Origin: Liolophura sinensis
Taxonomy: Eukaryota; Mollusca; Polyplacophora; Chitonida; Chitonidae
DNA length: 64,000 bases
Assembly: GCF_032854445.1 (NCBI RefSeq)
Contig: NC_088295.1
Location: 66,133,249 to 66,197,248, forward strand
Direction: 5' to 3'
In this document: in pieces, positions 13,051 to 25,146 of the stretch
How positions within the stretch are numbered: the first letter of the stretch is position 1
How the letters are laid out: each line of letters starts with the position of its first letter
Made by a program: the position numbers and the translations under genes
The notes under the pieces: generated by a model
The model's input: only the letters and a program-made list of their open reading frames with translations
Told to the model about the DNA's origin: nothing
Databases searched by the model: none

Positions 13051-13128
13051 TGTCCAGACAGCCATCGTCCAACTGTTCCAGAAGAAACGCCTGGCCACCG
13101 AGCTCCACATCCTTCAGGAGAATGTCAG
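13051..13128 (+). CDS. PRR5: PRR5 exon 3, start of HbrB/Protor domain
   Basis: An acceptor (TTGCTACAG) and a donor (GTCAG then GTAATC) bound a 78-base exon encoding VQTAIVQLFQKKRLATELHI and then LQENV. This matches the opening of the conserved PRR5/PRR5L domain (the W-N-S-x-x-x-x-V-I-x-V-F-x-x-x-G-L segment, then L-N-E-x-V-R). The incoming phase takes two bases from exon 2, and two bases are left at the end. PRR5 (Protor-1) and PRR5L (Protor-2) bind Rictor in TOR complex 2 and influence phosphorylation of SGK/PKC-type kinases. That role is inferred from the family. Confidence 0.9.
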
Positions 13129-13984
13129 GTAATCAGCGTAGAATCTGTCCCTTTAACACTTTATTTAGCAATGTTTCTGCCACATGACAAGAATTCGTAC
13201 TGGTAAGTTTATCAGACTGGCTGCGGAGATTGTCCCGGCACCCCGGTTAGTTATTACCAAACAAATGTGTTCAGACTAACCCAACACAGGAGGATTGGAA
13301 TTGGATGGGAACGGCGAAGGTGGTGGTGAGACAGGGAGGTGGTTGTTAATTACAGTCATCTGACACAGCGTGATATGACCCGGTCGCCGCCATTCACCAA
13401 TTCGACCTGTCCATGCAATGATGTTTCACCTGACAAACGCAAATATCTGATATTATCGCTACAACGGTTTGACGTTAATTCCTGTGGCAGATGTTGCTCC
13501 GTGTTACCAAATTTGTGTATAGTGCGAGCAAATTATTAACTAGTTGGATCCGGTCTCTGGCTTGTTTACGCTGTAACTCTGTAGATGGTTGCCATTTCCT
13601 GCGAGATAGAGTGATGAAATATGGATGTGATACATTATGAAGCGCTATCTCCACGAGTACTGGCATGGCATATCCTTTGTATGGGCTTCCAAGAATTCGT
13701 TCAGAAGTAATGTAAGGGAGTAACAGATGCCACTGTCGCACTGCTGCTTATTCAAGAAATAGAATGGTTTATTTTATTTATCACTTTGATTGTTGTGTAA
13801 CGCCGTACTGAAAACCGTTGTCATGAAACTGTTGTTTCTAATCTGGCCACATTGGCACGCGGAGAAATACATTTAAAGTCATACATACTGTCACAGTGAG
13901 GGTTATAAGGAAACATTGACTCGCCCCTGACACAAGCAGACTCAAGCAGAATATGTACACACACCTAATGACTCCTCGTTGTCA

Positions 13985-14025
13985 TTAGACTGAACAATTG
14001 TTATCTGCGGCGTAAAACCCCTAAG
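13985..14025 (+). mobile_element. SINE-B 3'-end remnant
   Basis: The string TTAGACTGAACAATTGTTA then GCGGCGTAAAACCCCTA matches the 3' body of SINE-B at 17700-17745 (GACTGAAAAATTGTTAAG, TACGACGTCAAACCC). Confidence 0.55.
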
Positions 14026-15337
14026 CCCAGATACATGCATACTTCAGGAAACCGGGTTCTTCATATACAAATAGGTGGTTAGAGATTAATATTTGTCCGT
14101 TCTTGTTATTGCAAGATATGTGGATGCAGTGACTAAGATTTGAAAGCTATATTCTGCAGTCTTAATATCGAAGCGAATGCGTGGTATTAACATTGGGACA
14201 GCCAGTGTAATGTCTCACCAACACACATCCCCTTAGGCAGATGTCATGCAATTATGTCCCACCAATAATAGTGGAATTTCTAATATTTGGACTCATTATC
14301 ACGGAAGCTCCAGCTAAGATTTCCCGCTGTTTTAGATTAACGGCAATGCCTCAAGGGAATATATCCTTACATACATAAATTGCATGACCCTCGCGTGTTT
14401 TGCTGTTGTGACCAGACACGGCTTTAATATGGCATCCTGTCAAGCCAAGGTTGTCCGATCTACTCGTGAATTAAATAAATGAGTAATGCCAAATGAGTAT
14501 CCCCGAGGCTCAGGAACATTCCGATTTATCGCCGCGACAAATCCTTAGCAAAGGATACGTCACTTTTGGATGATTTCAGTCAATTACTAAACTTCTTCTT
14601 GTTGTAAATCTGTAAATTAATTAAGTAATGTACTGGCGAATTTCATCTTTGGCCATTCATAGATTTTCTGAGGATATGTGACAGAGGCTCTAAGACGCCA
14701 AAGATGACTGGCCCCTTCAATCAAGCAAAGCCAGTAGAATACTTGTAGGCCTAACTGTATACACCATCTGACTTTTGGCGTTATGTTTGTCCGATAACTA
14801 TGGTGAGACAATAATTTATTCTTGAGTTTTAAAAATGACCTTGTGACTGTCGATAAGTTTTTGTCACTAGCTGTCCTCAAGGCTATGGCTAGAAGCCAGA
14901 TGCGATGTCACGTCTGGTGTCGGGAGGTGTTTTATTAATGAAACAGGGTAAGTTGATCCCACACGAGATTGAGGTTTCGAATGCCAAACACTAAATCACT
15001 GTTTGCGAATGAGATTGCCCTTTCCCATTTCCCAGGGGTTGGAACGGGTTGCAACAAGAATGATAGTGAAATAAAGCGCCATTTGTGCTCTATTTGCTCA
15101 TACATATTCAAATCAGGTGACACAGGCCCAAAACACTGCCCTCGCGTTGCACACTAATGTGTGATACAGACACACCCTCAGTATATTGAGAGATGAAGAA
15201 GAACTGGATGTTGGCTTAATTAAGATAAAACATCATTATGACGCCGTGTTCTCTCAGCATTAGGCTGAACGTCTTCTCGATTGTCGGGGAAGTTTTACGG
15301 CTTTTCTACGAAATACACATTGTGTCTTCGCTTTTAG

Positions 15338-15379
15338 TTGTCTCAGTTTCTGTCTGAGTTGTCTCAGTTTCTGTCTGAG
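15338..15379. repeat. 21-bp tandem duplication
   Basis: The unit GTTGTCTCAGTTTCTGTCTGA is present twice in perfect tandem. Confidence 0.9.
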
Positions 15380-15587
15380 TTGGATACTGTTGTGGTCAAC
15401 CTATACCTCCAGTCATTGATATTAAGAATTGTGTATGTATCAATATGGAAGTTCTAAATTGAAAAACACAACCGATGCATGTTGCCCGGCTCTCATCGCC
15501 TTAATGGCAATAAGCAGTCAGCTCTCGTTTGGGTGTTCTTACATAAAGTTCTCTGAAAAATTATATGCCTTCCGACAGTGTGATTTA

Positions 15588-15713
15588 AGCTCTGTAAATG
15601 AAATATTCTTGAACATGGTTTTGATAAAACTTAATTGGAGCACAAATATTAGCTCTGTAAATGAAATATTCTTGAATATGGTTTTGATAAAACTGAATTG
15701 GAGCGCAAATATT
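15588..15713. repeat. 63-bp tandem duplication
   Basis: Two units, 15588-15650 and 15651-15713, begin with AGCTCTGTAAATGAAATATT and differ at only a few bases. The unit contains GAAATATTCTTGAA, which resembles the SINE-A 3' body, and it directly precedes a SINE-A fragment. Confidence 0.95.
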
Positions 15714-15723
15714 ATTTATGGTA

Positions 15724-15861
15724 TAGGTCTGCCAGCAACATGGTCGTGGGTTTTTCCCGAGCTTTGCCTGGTTTCCTCCCACCGTCATGCTGGTCTCTGT
15801 CGTATAAGTGAAATAATCTTGAGTACGGTGTAAAATATCAGTCAAATAAACAAATAAATAT
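15724..15861 (+). mobile_element. SINE-A copy, 5'-truncated
   Basis: Runs from TAGGTCTGCCAGCAAC through CTCCCACCGTCATGCTGG to an AAATAAACAAATAAATA tail. Confidence 0.85.
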
Positions 15862-16130
15862 TTATCAGTCAGGCATCCTTATGATAAATTTTTTTACCAT
15901 CTCATTATGGTTGGTGTACGATAATTGTAGCATCTTTTTCCAACAGGAAAGGTAGGGAGATAGTGCTTAACGGTAACAGGCGTATGCGTTTAATAGAACT
16001 TGCTACATTTTAACTCAGTTCAAAGAGATTTGCTTTAATTCAGATATTGTGTATACTTTGTAGAACAGCGAGTCAAGCAAACTTCATATATATACTCAAT
16101 AGAAATTTTTGGTTATTTTTCAATTCCCAG

Positions 16131-16179
16131 ACGCCTGACTAAGACGGACAGTTCTCCACCCATATATGATTACTTCAAG
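16131..16179 (+). CDS. PRR5: PRR5 exon 4
   Basis: A 49-base exon between a good acceptor (CAATTCCCAG) and donor (TTCAAG then GTACG). Read in the phase left by exon 3 it gives an Arg codon across the junction, then RLTKTDSSPPIYDYFK. This lines up with the vertebrate segment V-R-x-L-L-K-T-E-x-G-S-F-x-x-x-Y-L/F-Q. The small size makes it hard to find without the family alignment, but the phase and both splice sites agree. The exon ends in phase 0. Confidence 0.88.
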
Positions 16180-17222
16180 GTACGTTTGATTTGCATGCAG
16201 CTAAAAACACTTCAGTCTGTGTAGTAAACACAGGCTGCCACACGTAATAAGGATAGGCCCGCTTACGTGTTTGTATGATACATTCATATATTCTTCGTCA
16301 AGAGAGGCTGTGAAAAACATCCACTGTGTGTCAACATGACGTTTTTAGGCCTAATTTGTTTAGACGTTTTTTGTGTAATTGCTAAAAAAAGCAGGAATGT
16401 ATGTGGCAAGTTTGTTTTGCGCAGATGGTAACGTAGTTACACAAGCTTTTCTGCTTTTGTGAAAAAAATTGGACTAAATTCCCATTTCCGGCACACAGTC
16501 TTTTAATTTTCCCCAACTGTTTTGAGAGTTTCTTTTGGACTTTTAAGTGCAGTTAAAGGAAATGCATTATTCCCTGCAATTGTTAGTGAAATTGAAATGG
16601 CACTATTAGCAATGTAGTCATTTATTCCCAGTGTTCACGACAGTTACAGGAACATGTTGTGTTCATTGTCTGTACTAGCCTAAGCATACAGGCAGCTATA
16701 AGGTTCTCCTGCGTATCACTGGTGGCTACCGACGGATATCCTCTAACCCACTTTCTTCAAACTGAAATGTTGTATGTATGTTCAGTCGTGTGAAATCCAA
16801 CATTTTGACAATGGTAGAGGAGGGAGAACATTTATAATGTTAAGTTAACACCTCATAAATTTTTAGAAATTTAGCACATATTTAGAAATATTGCAATGTA
16901 ACACTGTATTATTTTATGTCAAATTAACAGTAACAGTTTTCTTGTAATATAGCATTATATATGTTACAACTTGTAAACAATCATTATGGGACGTTATATT
17001 TGAAAACATGGGCACTGAAGTTTTACAGCATTTATCATATCATTTTAACATTGTAACGCTGACAGTCTGACGTTTAGGTTTAATATTGGCATGCAGGTCT
17101 GTTTTTCTGAACGTAACATGTGTATATCGCACGGTTCTTCAGGGCGAAAGGGCGAACATTGACAGTGAACAGATTTGGGTGTATACATCGTGTCACTTAT
17201 AATTGTGCTGCGTATAAAAATT

Positions 17223-17765
17223 GTCGATTAGCAGTCTTTCAAACACGAAACTTGGGCAGGTAGTTCGTCATGTTTGTCTACTTATTGCATATTTAATGCC
17301 ATACTCACTTTTCGTACTACCTGCCCGGATGGCACAGTTGGTAGAGCGTTGGAACAGTTGGCTTACCTACCTTCGGTAAGACGTCTCAGTGAAAGAGCAC
17401 TAGATAAGAGAGCGGTGAAATCCGTCCTGCAACAAGGAGGCACATTGTCGATTAGCAGTCTTTCAAACACGAAACTTGGGCAGGTAGTTCGTCATGTTTG
17501 TCTACTTATTGCATATTTAATGCCATACTCACTTTTCGTACTACCTGCCCCGATGGCACAGTTGGTAGAGCGTTGGAACAGTTGGCTTACCTACCTTCGG
17601 TAAGACGTCTCAGTGAAAGAGCACTAGATTAGAGAGCGGTGGGAATCCGTCCTGCAACAAGGAGGCACATTACATGCGCTCTAAGGATTCCTTCGTCGTC
17701 ATATGACTGAAAAATTGTTAAGTACGACGTCAAACCCAAATCACTCACTCACTAACTAACTCGCT
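17223..17765 (+). mobile_element. SINE-B copy with 224-bp internal tandem duplication
   Basis: A 224-bp unit occurs twice (17223-17446 and 17447-17670, near identical) and is followed by one 3' end ending in CACTCACTCACTAACTAACTC. Each unit has an A-box-like TGGCACAGTTGGTAGAGCG, then the SINE-B core (GAGCACTAGAT, AGCGGTG, CCGTCCTGCAACAAGGAGGC). A perfect 11-bp inverted pair, GGGCAGGTAGT and ACTACCTGCCC (17254-17264 and 17316-17326), is also present in both. The core matches the minus-strand copy at 52465-52796, which shows it is a dispersed family. Confidence 0.85.
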
Positions 17766-18502
17766 TCTACAACAGTTATCAAGAATATGCCTGTTTAATT
17801 GGCTGATGTTTGAGCAACCTTAGGCCTTAATATAGGAATTTTGGGTTAGGACTCTATTGGCGTTAAAGGTAAAATCAGTCCTACTGTGTCTTGACTGGTG
17901 AAAAATGTTAGGCAACGTTTTTTTCATATTAATTTACCGATCACATGTTTCACTGTGTTCCAGAGTCATAATTGACACCTGTGTCCAAAAAGGTTCAGCT
18001 CCTCGTTTTGTCTATATTACTTTTTGTGAAACTTAATACTTTTTAACATGTAGATGTAATTCGAACTCAAAACTCCCTCAGGTAAATGAGAATAATGCGA
18101 CCGAAAATCCTGTGCATGTTGAGCGCGTAGTAGATACAGTTGTTCACATGCGACAAGTTGAGTATTGGATGGCATGAAGCATGTTCACGCGGCTTATACA
18201 ATATTGTGTATCAGTTATAACATCGTACATGCCAGCTGACAGCTTTTGACCGATCAGAAGTTTTAAAAATGAGATGGTATAGATTTGTTCATTATGGTAA
18301 AGGATGGTTATATGCGTGTACATTCCGACCATTTTTCTTATGCATGAGGACCTTTGTTACTGTTTTATTATGAAACATGCTGCACGTGTACATGTCTGTC
18401 GTTATTATGCAAGTAAAATCATACCTGTTGTGTGCCGTCGTGGTACACGTAAAATTATACCGTTACCACACATATATAGCTTCTGTCATACAGGTACCCC
18501 TG

Positions 18503-18583
18503 TGTCGCTGCCACACGTGTATATTCTGTTATACACGTAAGACTATGTCGCTGCCACACGTGTATATTCTGTTATACACGTTA
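18503..18583. repeat. 43-bp tandem repeat with hairpin in each unit
   Basis: Units at 18503-18545 and 18546 onward begin TGTCGCTGCCACACGTGTAT. Each holds ACGTGTATA and TATACACGT around a 6-base loop (18515-18538 and 18558-18581). Diverged upstream units with CACGTAAAATTATACCG seem to extend the array back to about 18430. Confidence 0.9.
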
Positions 18584-20294
18584 AAATATATGAAGGTGCT
18601 ATACAATATATGTAGCCGTTAGATTGGTAAAACGGTGTTAACGTTATACATGTATGACGTTAAATGTATCTTATTTTTGACGTGTTTTTGCCTCATCGTG
18701 TGCTTGAAACTTCTATTTAATAAAGATTGGCGAGTTAGCTTTTTATCCCTACACGCAGCTGTTTGCTTTTTGAATTTTCTGTGTTCGTAAACAATGCTTT
18801 GTGAGACATAACTCTGGCCAATGTTAGTGACATTCGTCGCATGATGTAACATTACATTTTCAAAACACGCTGAATAAAAAGAATTTAGTCCGTTTTAGAT
18901 TTATGTAAATGTCTTGTTTTGCTGTACACTTTGATTTACGTGGACAATTTATGATTTTTTCAGGAAGTGAAAGGCTTCGACATACTCAATTTGAGTAACT
19001 CATGTAGGGCTTTTTCTTCTTTATAGAGGATGTAATATGGACATGCGAATGCACAATGTTCTTTCAGCTGATTTATATTATCTGTTCATGCCGGCCATTA
19101 TACCCGATGTTTATCACAGTAAGAGTTCCAAAAATGCCAGACAGAACGGGAAGAAATCCTTAATGTGCCATGTAGCCCGTATTGTGGTAAAATCCCAGGG
19201 GTGTAATCGTGCCTTGTTTTCTGTCGTGTTGTCCGCAGGCTGCTATGATGTAGTGGTGTGTGAAAACATCAGTGGAGATGTCTTTTAACCAGTGATGTCT
19301 CTTGCCTGTAGATATGGGTGTTAAAAGCTGAATTTAACTGAAGACACGCATTAATTTAAATGTATTGGTGAACTATAGAATACCAAGGACCGTATGTGTG
19401 TGTTCGCATGGTAAAGCCAAGATCTCCTGCCACGTGCATTTCTTCGGGGAATTCTTGTTGTGCCGTTAGTTGAATTTCGTCTTTTTTGAGTATTGTTAAA
19501 TCTCGAATGAAGACAGTTACAGCTTCATTCACTATTTCACTTGGTGCATGATTAAGGCAAAACTCAGGTGTTTTCTTTTGTACTGATATTGCGTATTAGG
19601 CCAGTGATGTATTGCTAAAATTTCCAGTCTGCTAAGCAATACATTAGATGGTTAGTTTCCTATTTAGAGTTCCCGACCTGAAGTCATGAGATAATCCCGC
19701 AACATTCGTGAGTTCCTGTGTTCCATTCCCATGGCCATTAAGTAGTTACAAATCCACCACTGACCTGATTGTTAGATTTCTTTCTGGTGTGAAAGTTTCT
19801 GTTTTTCTGCGTAGTGTTAAGCTACTGTTACATCCGTAAATTTTTTTTGCCGGCGTTTATATATCTGTCTGTTTGTCTGTCAGCACTTTTGAGGGAAAAT
19901 GAAAGGGGCCAAGTACCAAGCCGTTACACTAGTGGTGATTCGGATCTGCATTCAGATTCCCGCGGGGGCATTTTTTAAAGGACTCTTTACCGTCGCCAGA
20001 TACGACAGGGATGCATGTTTTTCTATATCTTGTGTTACTGCCTAGCAGCGTGTTGTTCCACTGCAAGACCTAATTTTGCAGTCGAGAGCGGTCGCGATGT
20101 AGTGAGGGAATTTGTACATTTTGCTCTGATGGAGGTTTACGCTCTCAGAATGCCTTGTGGATTATTTATTCGATTGTTTATTTTATCTAATTGATTTATT
20201 TTATTACTTAGCAATAATCAGTAATTCTTCTCTAACACGATGATTGCCTTTTCTTATGGGTGGAGGAACCAATGAAGTTATTTTTCATTATAAA

Positions 20295-20642
20295 CAGTGC
20301 AACAAAAGTAAGTTTTCCCCAAAACGTTGTTTGATATCTCCCTTGATATGTACCAGATCGCAATGAATGAGTTGTGCGCTAATGGGCATGCGCAAACAGA
20401 AAATCGGTCGATTTTGAAAATTTCATAAAAGGAGTCAAAAATTTTTATGAAATTTTCAAAATCGACCTATTTTCAGTTTGCGCATGCCCATCAGCGCACA
20501 AGTGCACCTGCACGTTAATCCTTGATATATCACGTCCGCCGGATTACTGGGATAGTGTGTGTTGAATTTCATTGCCATCTGGTACATACCACAGGAGATA
20601 TCAAACAACGTTTTGGGGGGAACTTACTTTTGTTGCAGTGTA
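20295..20642. mobile_element. Foldback / MITE-like palindromic element
   Basis: The left end (CAGTGCAACAAAAGTAAGTT) is the near-exact reverse complement of the right end. The arms stay complementary through AAAACGTTGTTTGATATCTC and through GGGCATGCGCAAAC to a centre near 20440-20450. The right arm has about 66 extra bases. TA dinucleotides lie at or near both outer ends, which hints at a Tc1/mariner-type non-autonomous element. No transposase is encoded. Confidence 0.85.
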
Positions 20643-20691
20643 TGTTTGGATACGGTTTATATAACAAGGTTCTTGTGTTTTATGTGAACAG

Positions 20692-20749
20692 GAAAAGTTG
20701 TTGCGGAAAGGAATGGTGATTTTGCGGGAGTCAATGAAGAACCAAACAG
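20692..20749 (+). CDS. PRR5: PRR5 exon 5
   Basis: A 58-base exon between ATGTGAACAG and AAACAG-GTTGG, read in phase 0. It encodes EKLLRKGMVILRESMKNQT plus one base. This matches the family segment N-Q-L-L-x-K-G-M-V-I-L-R-D/E, one of the best conserved stretches of Protor. The foldback element lies only 49 bases upstream, so the acceptor region is short. The exon ends in phase 1. Confidence 0.9.
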
Positions 20750-21474
20750 GTTGGTATTTTCTTAGGTCACAAAAAAGGGCTTATGGCTTCGATGATGCAG
20801 AGGTCGTTGTGGCGAAACTGAAGGCAGTAATCCACAAGGATTACCCGTAATTACATGCCACATGTCTGATTTTGTGTAAAATACCTTCCTTCTAGTGAAA
20901 GTAAACGGGACGGTAGCTAAGTGAGTAGTATGCATGCGTGGCTCAAAGAACGAGGCACACGTGCTGCTGTTCATTCAGACCTGTTTGCTCTGCTCCTCTC
21001 TGCTCTCATTGCGCGCATAGACATTAGTGACCGAGAGTTCTTTGCTTTTAACACATAAATACATGTGCACTGACCCTCATTGATATGATGTGACATGTGA
21101 CCGTATCATTCATAGATCTGACAAGTTGATATGTACATAGTCCTCACACCAAAGTGATTAACTTTTAAGCTGTATGAAAAACGTAGACGTGATACTACCT
21201 ATACGATAATTAAAGTCCCCAAAGTCCCCAAAGAATTATTTCGCATATCGATTTTTTCCTCAGGCAGTCTGTCATACTAACAGTAAATGTTAATGAAATA
21301 TACGTTAATGACCAACATACCTTTATTCTACAAGGAGCTTTTAGCACATTCCCTATTCCTGTATGTGCTGATTAGATAGTCATTATGGATAAGGTGAAGC
21401 CATTTATATAAATCAGATATCAGAAACCAGATTTATATCGAGAACGTGGGGCTTATTTCTGCCTGTATACAGCC

Positions 21475-21760
21475 CGACACTAAACCACTATGATAGCCCT
21501 GTTCTATACCGAACGGAAGCCCGGTTCCATGCCAAAAGGCGATCACATTACCCGCTTTGTTAGCCCGTTTCCTCTCTGAAACAAGTTGCATTACCCGCTT
21601 TGACAGCCCGGTTCCAAGCTGAAAATAGGTCGCATTACCCGTTTTGAGAGAACTTTTAAAAGCTGAAAACAGGTCATATTGCCCGATGTGATAAAGGGGT
21701 TTGACAGCACGGTTGTAAGCTGTTAATGCGTGACGTTATCGCCTGTTACACCGCTATCCC
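21475..21760. repeat. Degenerate minisatellite, unit about 50 bp
   Basis: Four or five diverged units share CATTACCCGCTTTG, ACAGCCCGGTTCCAAGCTG and AAAACAGGTC. Later units are progressively altered. Confidence 0.7.
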
Positions 21761-24524
21761 AACCTTATTCCGAGCTACATATCGGAAAGTTTACCACCTG
21801 TTCCTACACATTGCTGATGATAAACATTTCATTGGCTTCATAGTTTATTTGTTCTTGGGTTTACATTATTTCTAGGTCATTTTGTCTCCTTGTATATTTC
21901 TACCGTGATACCATTAGGTATATAGCGAGAATCGAACATTCCTTGTACTCCCCCGCTGTTTGCTGACTATACAAGTCAGTAAACTGTTGACGTTGATGAC
22001 GCTGTTTTTCTGCTGATCTATTTGACCTTCACGGAAAAAAACCCCAAACAAAACAAGAAACCACATGCCAATGTCTAAAAGTGCATAATTTGGGATTACC
22101 AATAGTGACATAGGGAGAGAGTTGTGTTTTTCTTGTCATGGCTGGATCATAGGTCAGTTAATCACGAATCTGTGTTAATTGTACGTTAATTATACGCAAA
22201 AAGCTTATGTAAAAAGACGCTGACGTCACTGTCTAACATCACTCATTCATGGCTTTGGCTCATTACAGACTGGATCTGGATTAAGTATCGGATAAAATAA
22301 CGGAATAGCCTAAATGAAAAGATCGTGCACATGGCTTCAACCTTATCTGGGGCGTACAGATTTTATGGTTGTCTGGTCGTTTGTAATAAAGCAGAGAGGA
22401 TGCTCAACCGGCGGAGATAATATCTCTATCGGTTAGTTTGTTTTCGTGTGCCATGTCAGTTTGGAGATAGATTGCTTGTGCGATTATTAATAACAAAGTG
22501 CTGGCTTTGCAAATCCTGCTTTATGGAGGGACGTGGAAGTTTACACGTTGTGGCCTATACAAGCTGTTAGAAGCGTGTTTACTGTTACATCCTCTCTATG
22601 CACTGTGCTGGGTATTTATCAGCGTGGCATGCCGTTTAACTAAATCAACTGTTGCAGATAAGAGATGCGGGATAAGAGATGCGGGATGAAGCTTTACGCG
22701 GTGCAAATTCTTAATAAACTCCCAAGCGTAGGGCGAGAGTTCAAATCCAGTTCTCGCAGATTTGGTTGCGGTATAAGCTCAGAGGGGTTAGTCAGATGCC
22801 TGATTGTACCCGGATTGTCCTTGACTCATTCACCCATAAACTCTGTCAAGGTCATATACATCAAATATTCTTGGAAACGCCGTTAAGCCTCCATTAATCA
22901 GCCTAAATATAAACGGTTTCACTGGGCGGGTGGTAAAGCTTTAGATTTTGCTCAATAGTTTAATTTTCAGGCCCTCGTGCAAACTTTAACAAAACTTGGA
23001 CTAACAAATTTCCCCTACCTATTTGGAATATGACCTTGTCTAGATTAAAACTCAGTGAATTCAAGAGAAACGTTAATAGAGACTGATTTACAGTATTTTG
23101 AGTTAATTGAACCCGTTTCTCAAAGCAGTTGTTGGTTATGTTAATCGTAACTACCTTGAATGCTTATGCTAAAGGCATACGTTACCACAATAGTTTCAGC
23201 TAACATAGCCTTAAAGCAACGCTTTTGTTAACTTTACTGATGTTCAAAATTCTGTAACTTCGTGTGCTGTTTGACCATAATTCACCGCTGCGGAAATACT
23301 TTTCTCTGAAAAACAGGGGTTTTTTTGTGAAAAACAATACTAATGATTATAGTTGTGAAAAAAAGTAATTTCCAATGTATACAATAATGATATCTGTATA
23401 ATGAGTTACTGATACAGTTTTATCGTTTTAAGTGAAATAATCGAATTGGATTACACCCTTTTCTGTTTATCTTGTAAACTGGCAGAAAGTCCTCAAGAAT
23501 GTGTCTTCATCCGCTTTATAACAAAGGTGTTCTTGGGTCAAAGCTGCTTAAATTGTTTGACTGGTTTGGGCTCGCATAGATTTCAATACCAGGTCCGATG
23601 GAACTTTTTCAAAATTGTGGCTTTCCAGTACACCAGAGGCAAAAATACCTTCGTGTCCCTCAGTAATAGAAATGTACCCGATCCTACAACCACCACCCTG
23701 GCCGCTTCTTCCCTGCGCCCATCACACAGCCTCTGTTGAAATTGAATTTATTTGGTCTCAAACCCCCCAGCCACCACTTAATCAAATACGTTCTATAAAA
23801 TTTCATATATGTAAAGAAAAGATGAATTATATTTTTTGCAGCTGTCGATTCAGTTACGGAGATTTCAATTTCGATCTATACTGTGGTGATATCAACAAAT
23901 CGATATTGGCTGTAGGGAAAACGTGGAGTTTGTGGACGGGGGATTTCCTCTAAACATTCAGTATTTATGGAATTTATATTTATGATTTCAAAATTACAAT
24001 GTTCCAAAGTATGCAAACTAGTGTTTGTTTACAATCAGCATGATCTCTGTTGAACGTTCCAGTGCATCCGATAGCGATTCGACGAACATACCGATAGAGT
24101 AGTCTCCCCTTCTTCGCATCGCATAACAAATAATGTTCTAACAGCAGAAAAACAGACTTGTTCTTTTGTGGCAATGTAGTGTCATTCTGTGTGCTGACAA
24201 CTCTTACCATGTACACAGGGTGATAATACCGTGATTGTTTCTTCGTGGATACATACTGGGACATTCTTATGTCCGACAAGCTAATGCGCGCTATCCACAC
24301 AGATTCATGAAACTTTAATCAGCTGTCCACTGGTACTACGGCGGACATGTCTGTGGAAACCCGTGTCTTTATAAATGCGAGATTAGTAAACTTGTTTAGC
24401 TGCAAATACACAAAGTACCACCTTTTTTCGGAGTACTTCGCTGTGCTGTCAAATTATGCTAAAATTTCAACCGTGGAAGCGTCTATTTAGACATATAAAG
24501 GCATATTCATTCACACATATACAC

Positions 24525-24670
24525 GAGCAGTGAGAATAAAACCCTTACAGGCAAATTCCCAAGAACCCGGATTTCACCGGTCACGCGAGACCCTTTGTCA
24601 ACTACGCACCACACTGTCGTCTCTGCTCTGGTTTTACTCTTCATTCTGCAGGATGTCTTTTATTGTTAAC
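24525..24670 (+). repeat. Interspersed repeat C fragment
   Basis: Shares GTGAGAATAAAACCCT, GGATTTCACCGG and CACACTGTCGTCTCTGCTC with the longer copies at 29440-29800 and 57405-57710. Confidence 0.7.
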
Positions 24671-24864
24671 CAAGGTGTTAACCATTCATGTTTTGGTTTT
24701 TGTTTTCATATCTCAGCAAACTGCATCTTGTGTTACTGGTGGCATTTATAGTTTGTTTCATATCGCTTTAATCTGTAAGGGAAGGGTAGGGTGGGGGGAT
24801 GAATGAATGATTATGGGTTAACGCCGGTAAGGGGTGGGGGAGCGGGGCTCTCTTTTGCCGAGAA

Positions 24865-25115
24865 GGTTACGGTTCCAGCGTGGCGCTTTGAGCCAAGATT
24901 CTCTCACAAATTCAGTCGCTGTGAGTTCAAGTCCAACTCATTCTGGCTTCCCCTCCGGCCATATGTAGGAAGGTCTCGCATCAACCCCCTGATGGTGGTG
25001 GGTTTCCTACAGGCTCTACCGGGTTTCCTTAAACCATAATGTTGGCCACCGCCTTTTAAGTGAAATATTTTTGAGTACGGCATAAATTACCAATCAAACA
25101 AATAAGTAATAAATT
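24865..25115 (+). mobile_element. SINE-A copy, diverged, near exon 6
   Basis: Contains the B-box-like GTGAGTTCAAGTCCAAC, GGCTTCCCCTCCGGCC, ACCATAATGTTGGCC and an AAACAAATAAGTAATAAAT tail. The tail ends 31 bases before the PRR5 exon 6 acceptor. Confidence 0.85.
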
Positions 25116-25146
25116 TAGACTGTAAGTACTGTATCTTGTGTTACAG

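Larger units (their letters stand above)
13129..16130 (+). other. PRR5 intron 3
   Basis: A 3-kb intron holding a SINE-B tail remnant near 13985-14025, two small tandem repeats and a truncated SINE-A copy. No further exon is recognised. Confidence 0.6.
16180..20691 (+). other. PRR5 intron 4
   Basis: A 4.5-kb intron holding the duplicated SINE-B, a 43-bp tandem repeat with hairpins, and a foldback element that ends about 50 bases before exon 5. No other exon is recognised. Confidence 0.6.
20750..25146 (+). other. PRR5 intron 5
   Basis: A 4.4-kb intron holding a degenerate minisatellite, a repeat-C fragment and a SINE-A copy that ends about 30 bases before exon 6. Open frames at 22498-22886 and 23446-23953 show no family similarity and no splice support. 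Confidence 0.6.

Noticed and set aside
15429-15833. 134-codon frame with an internal duplicated peptide
   Set aside because: The duplication is the 63-bp tandem repeat, and the end is a SINE-A fragment.
17323-17400. tRNA gene suggested by TGGCACAGTTGGTAGAGCG
   Set aside because: No B-box or closing acceptor stem follows, and it lies inside a duplicated SINE-B unit.
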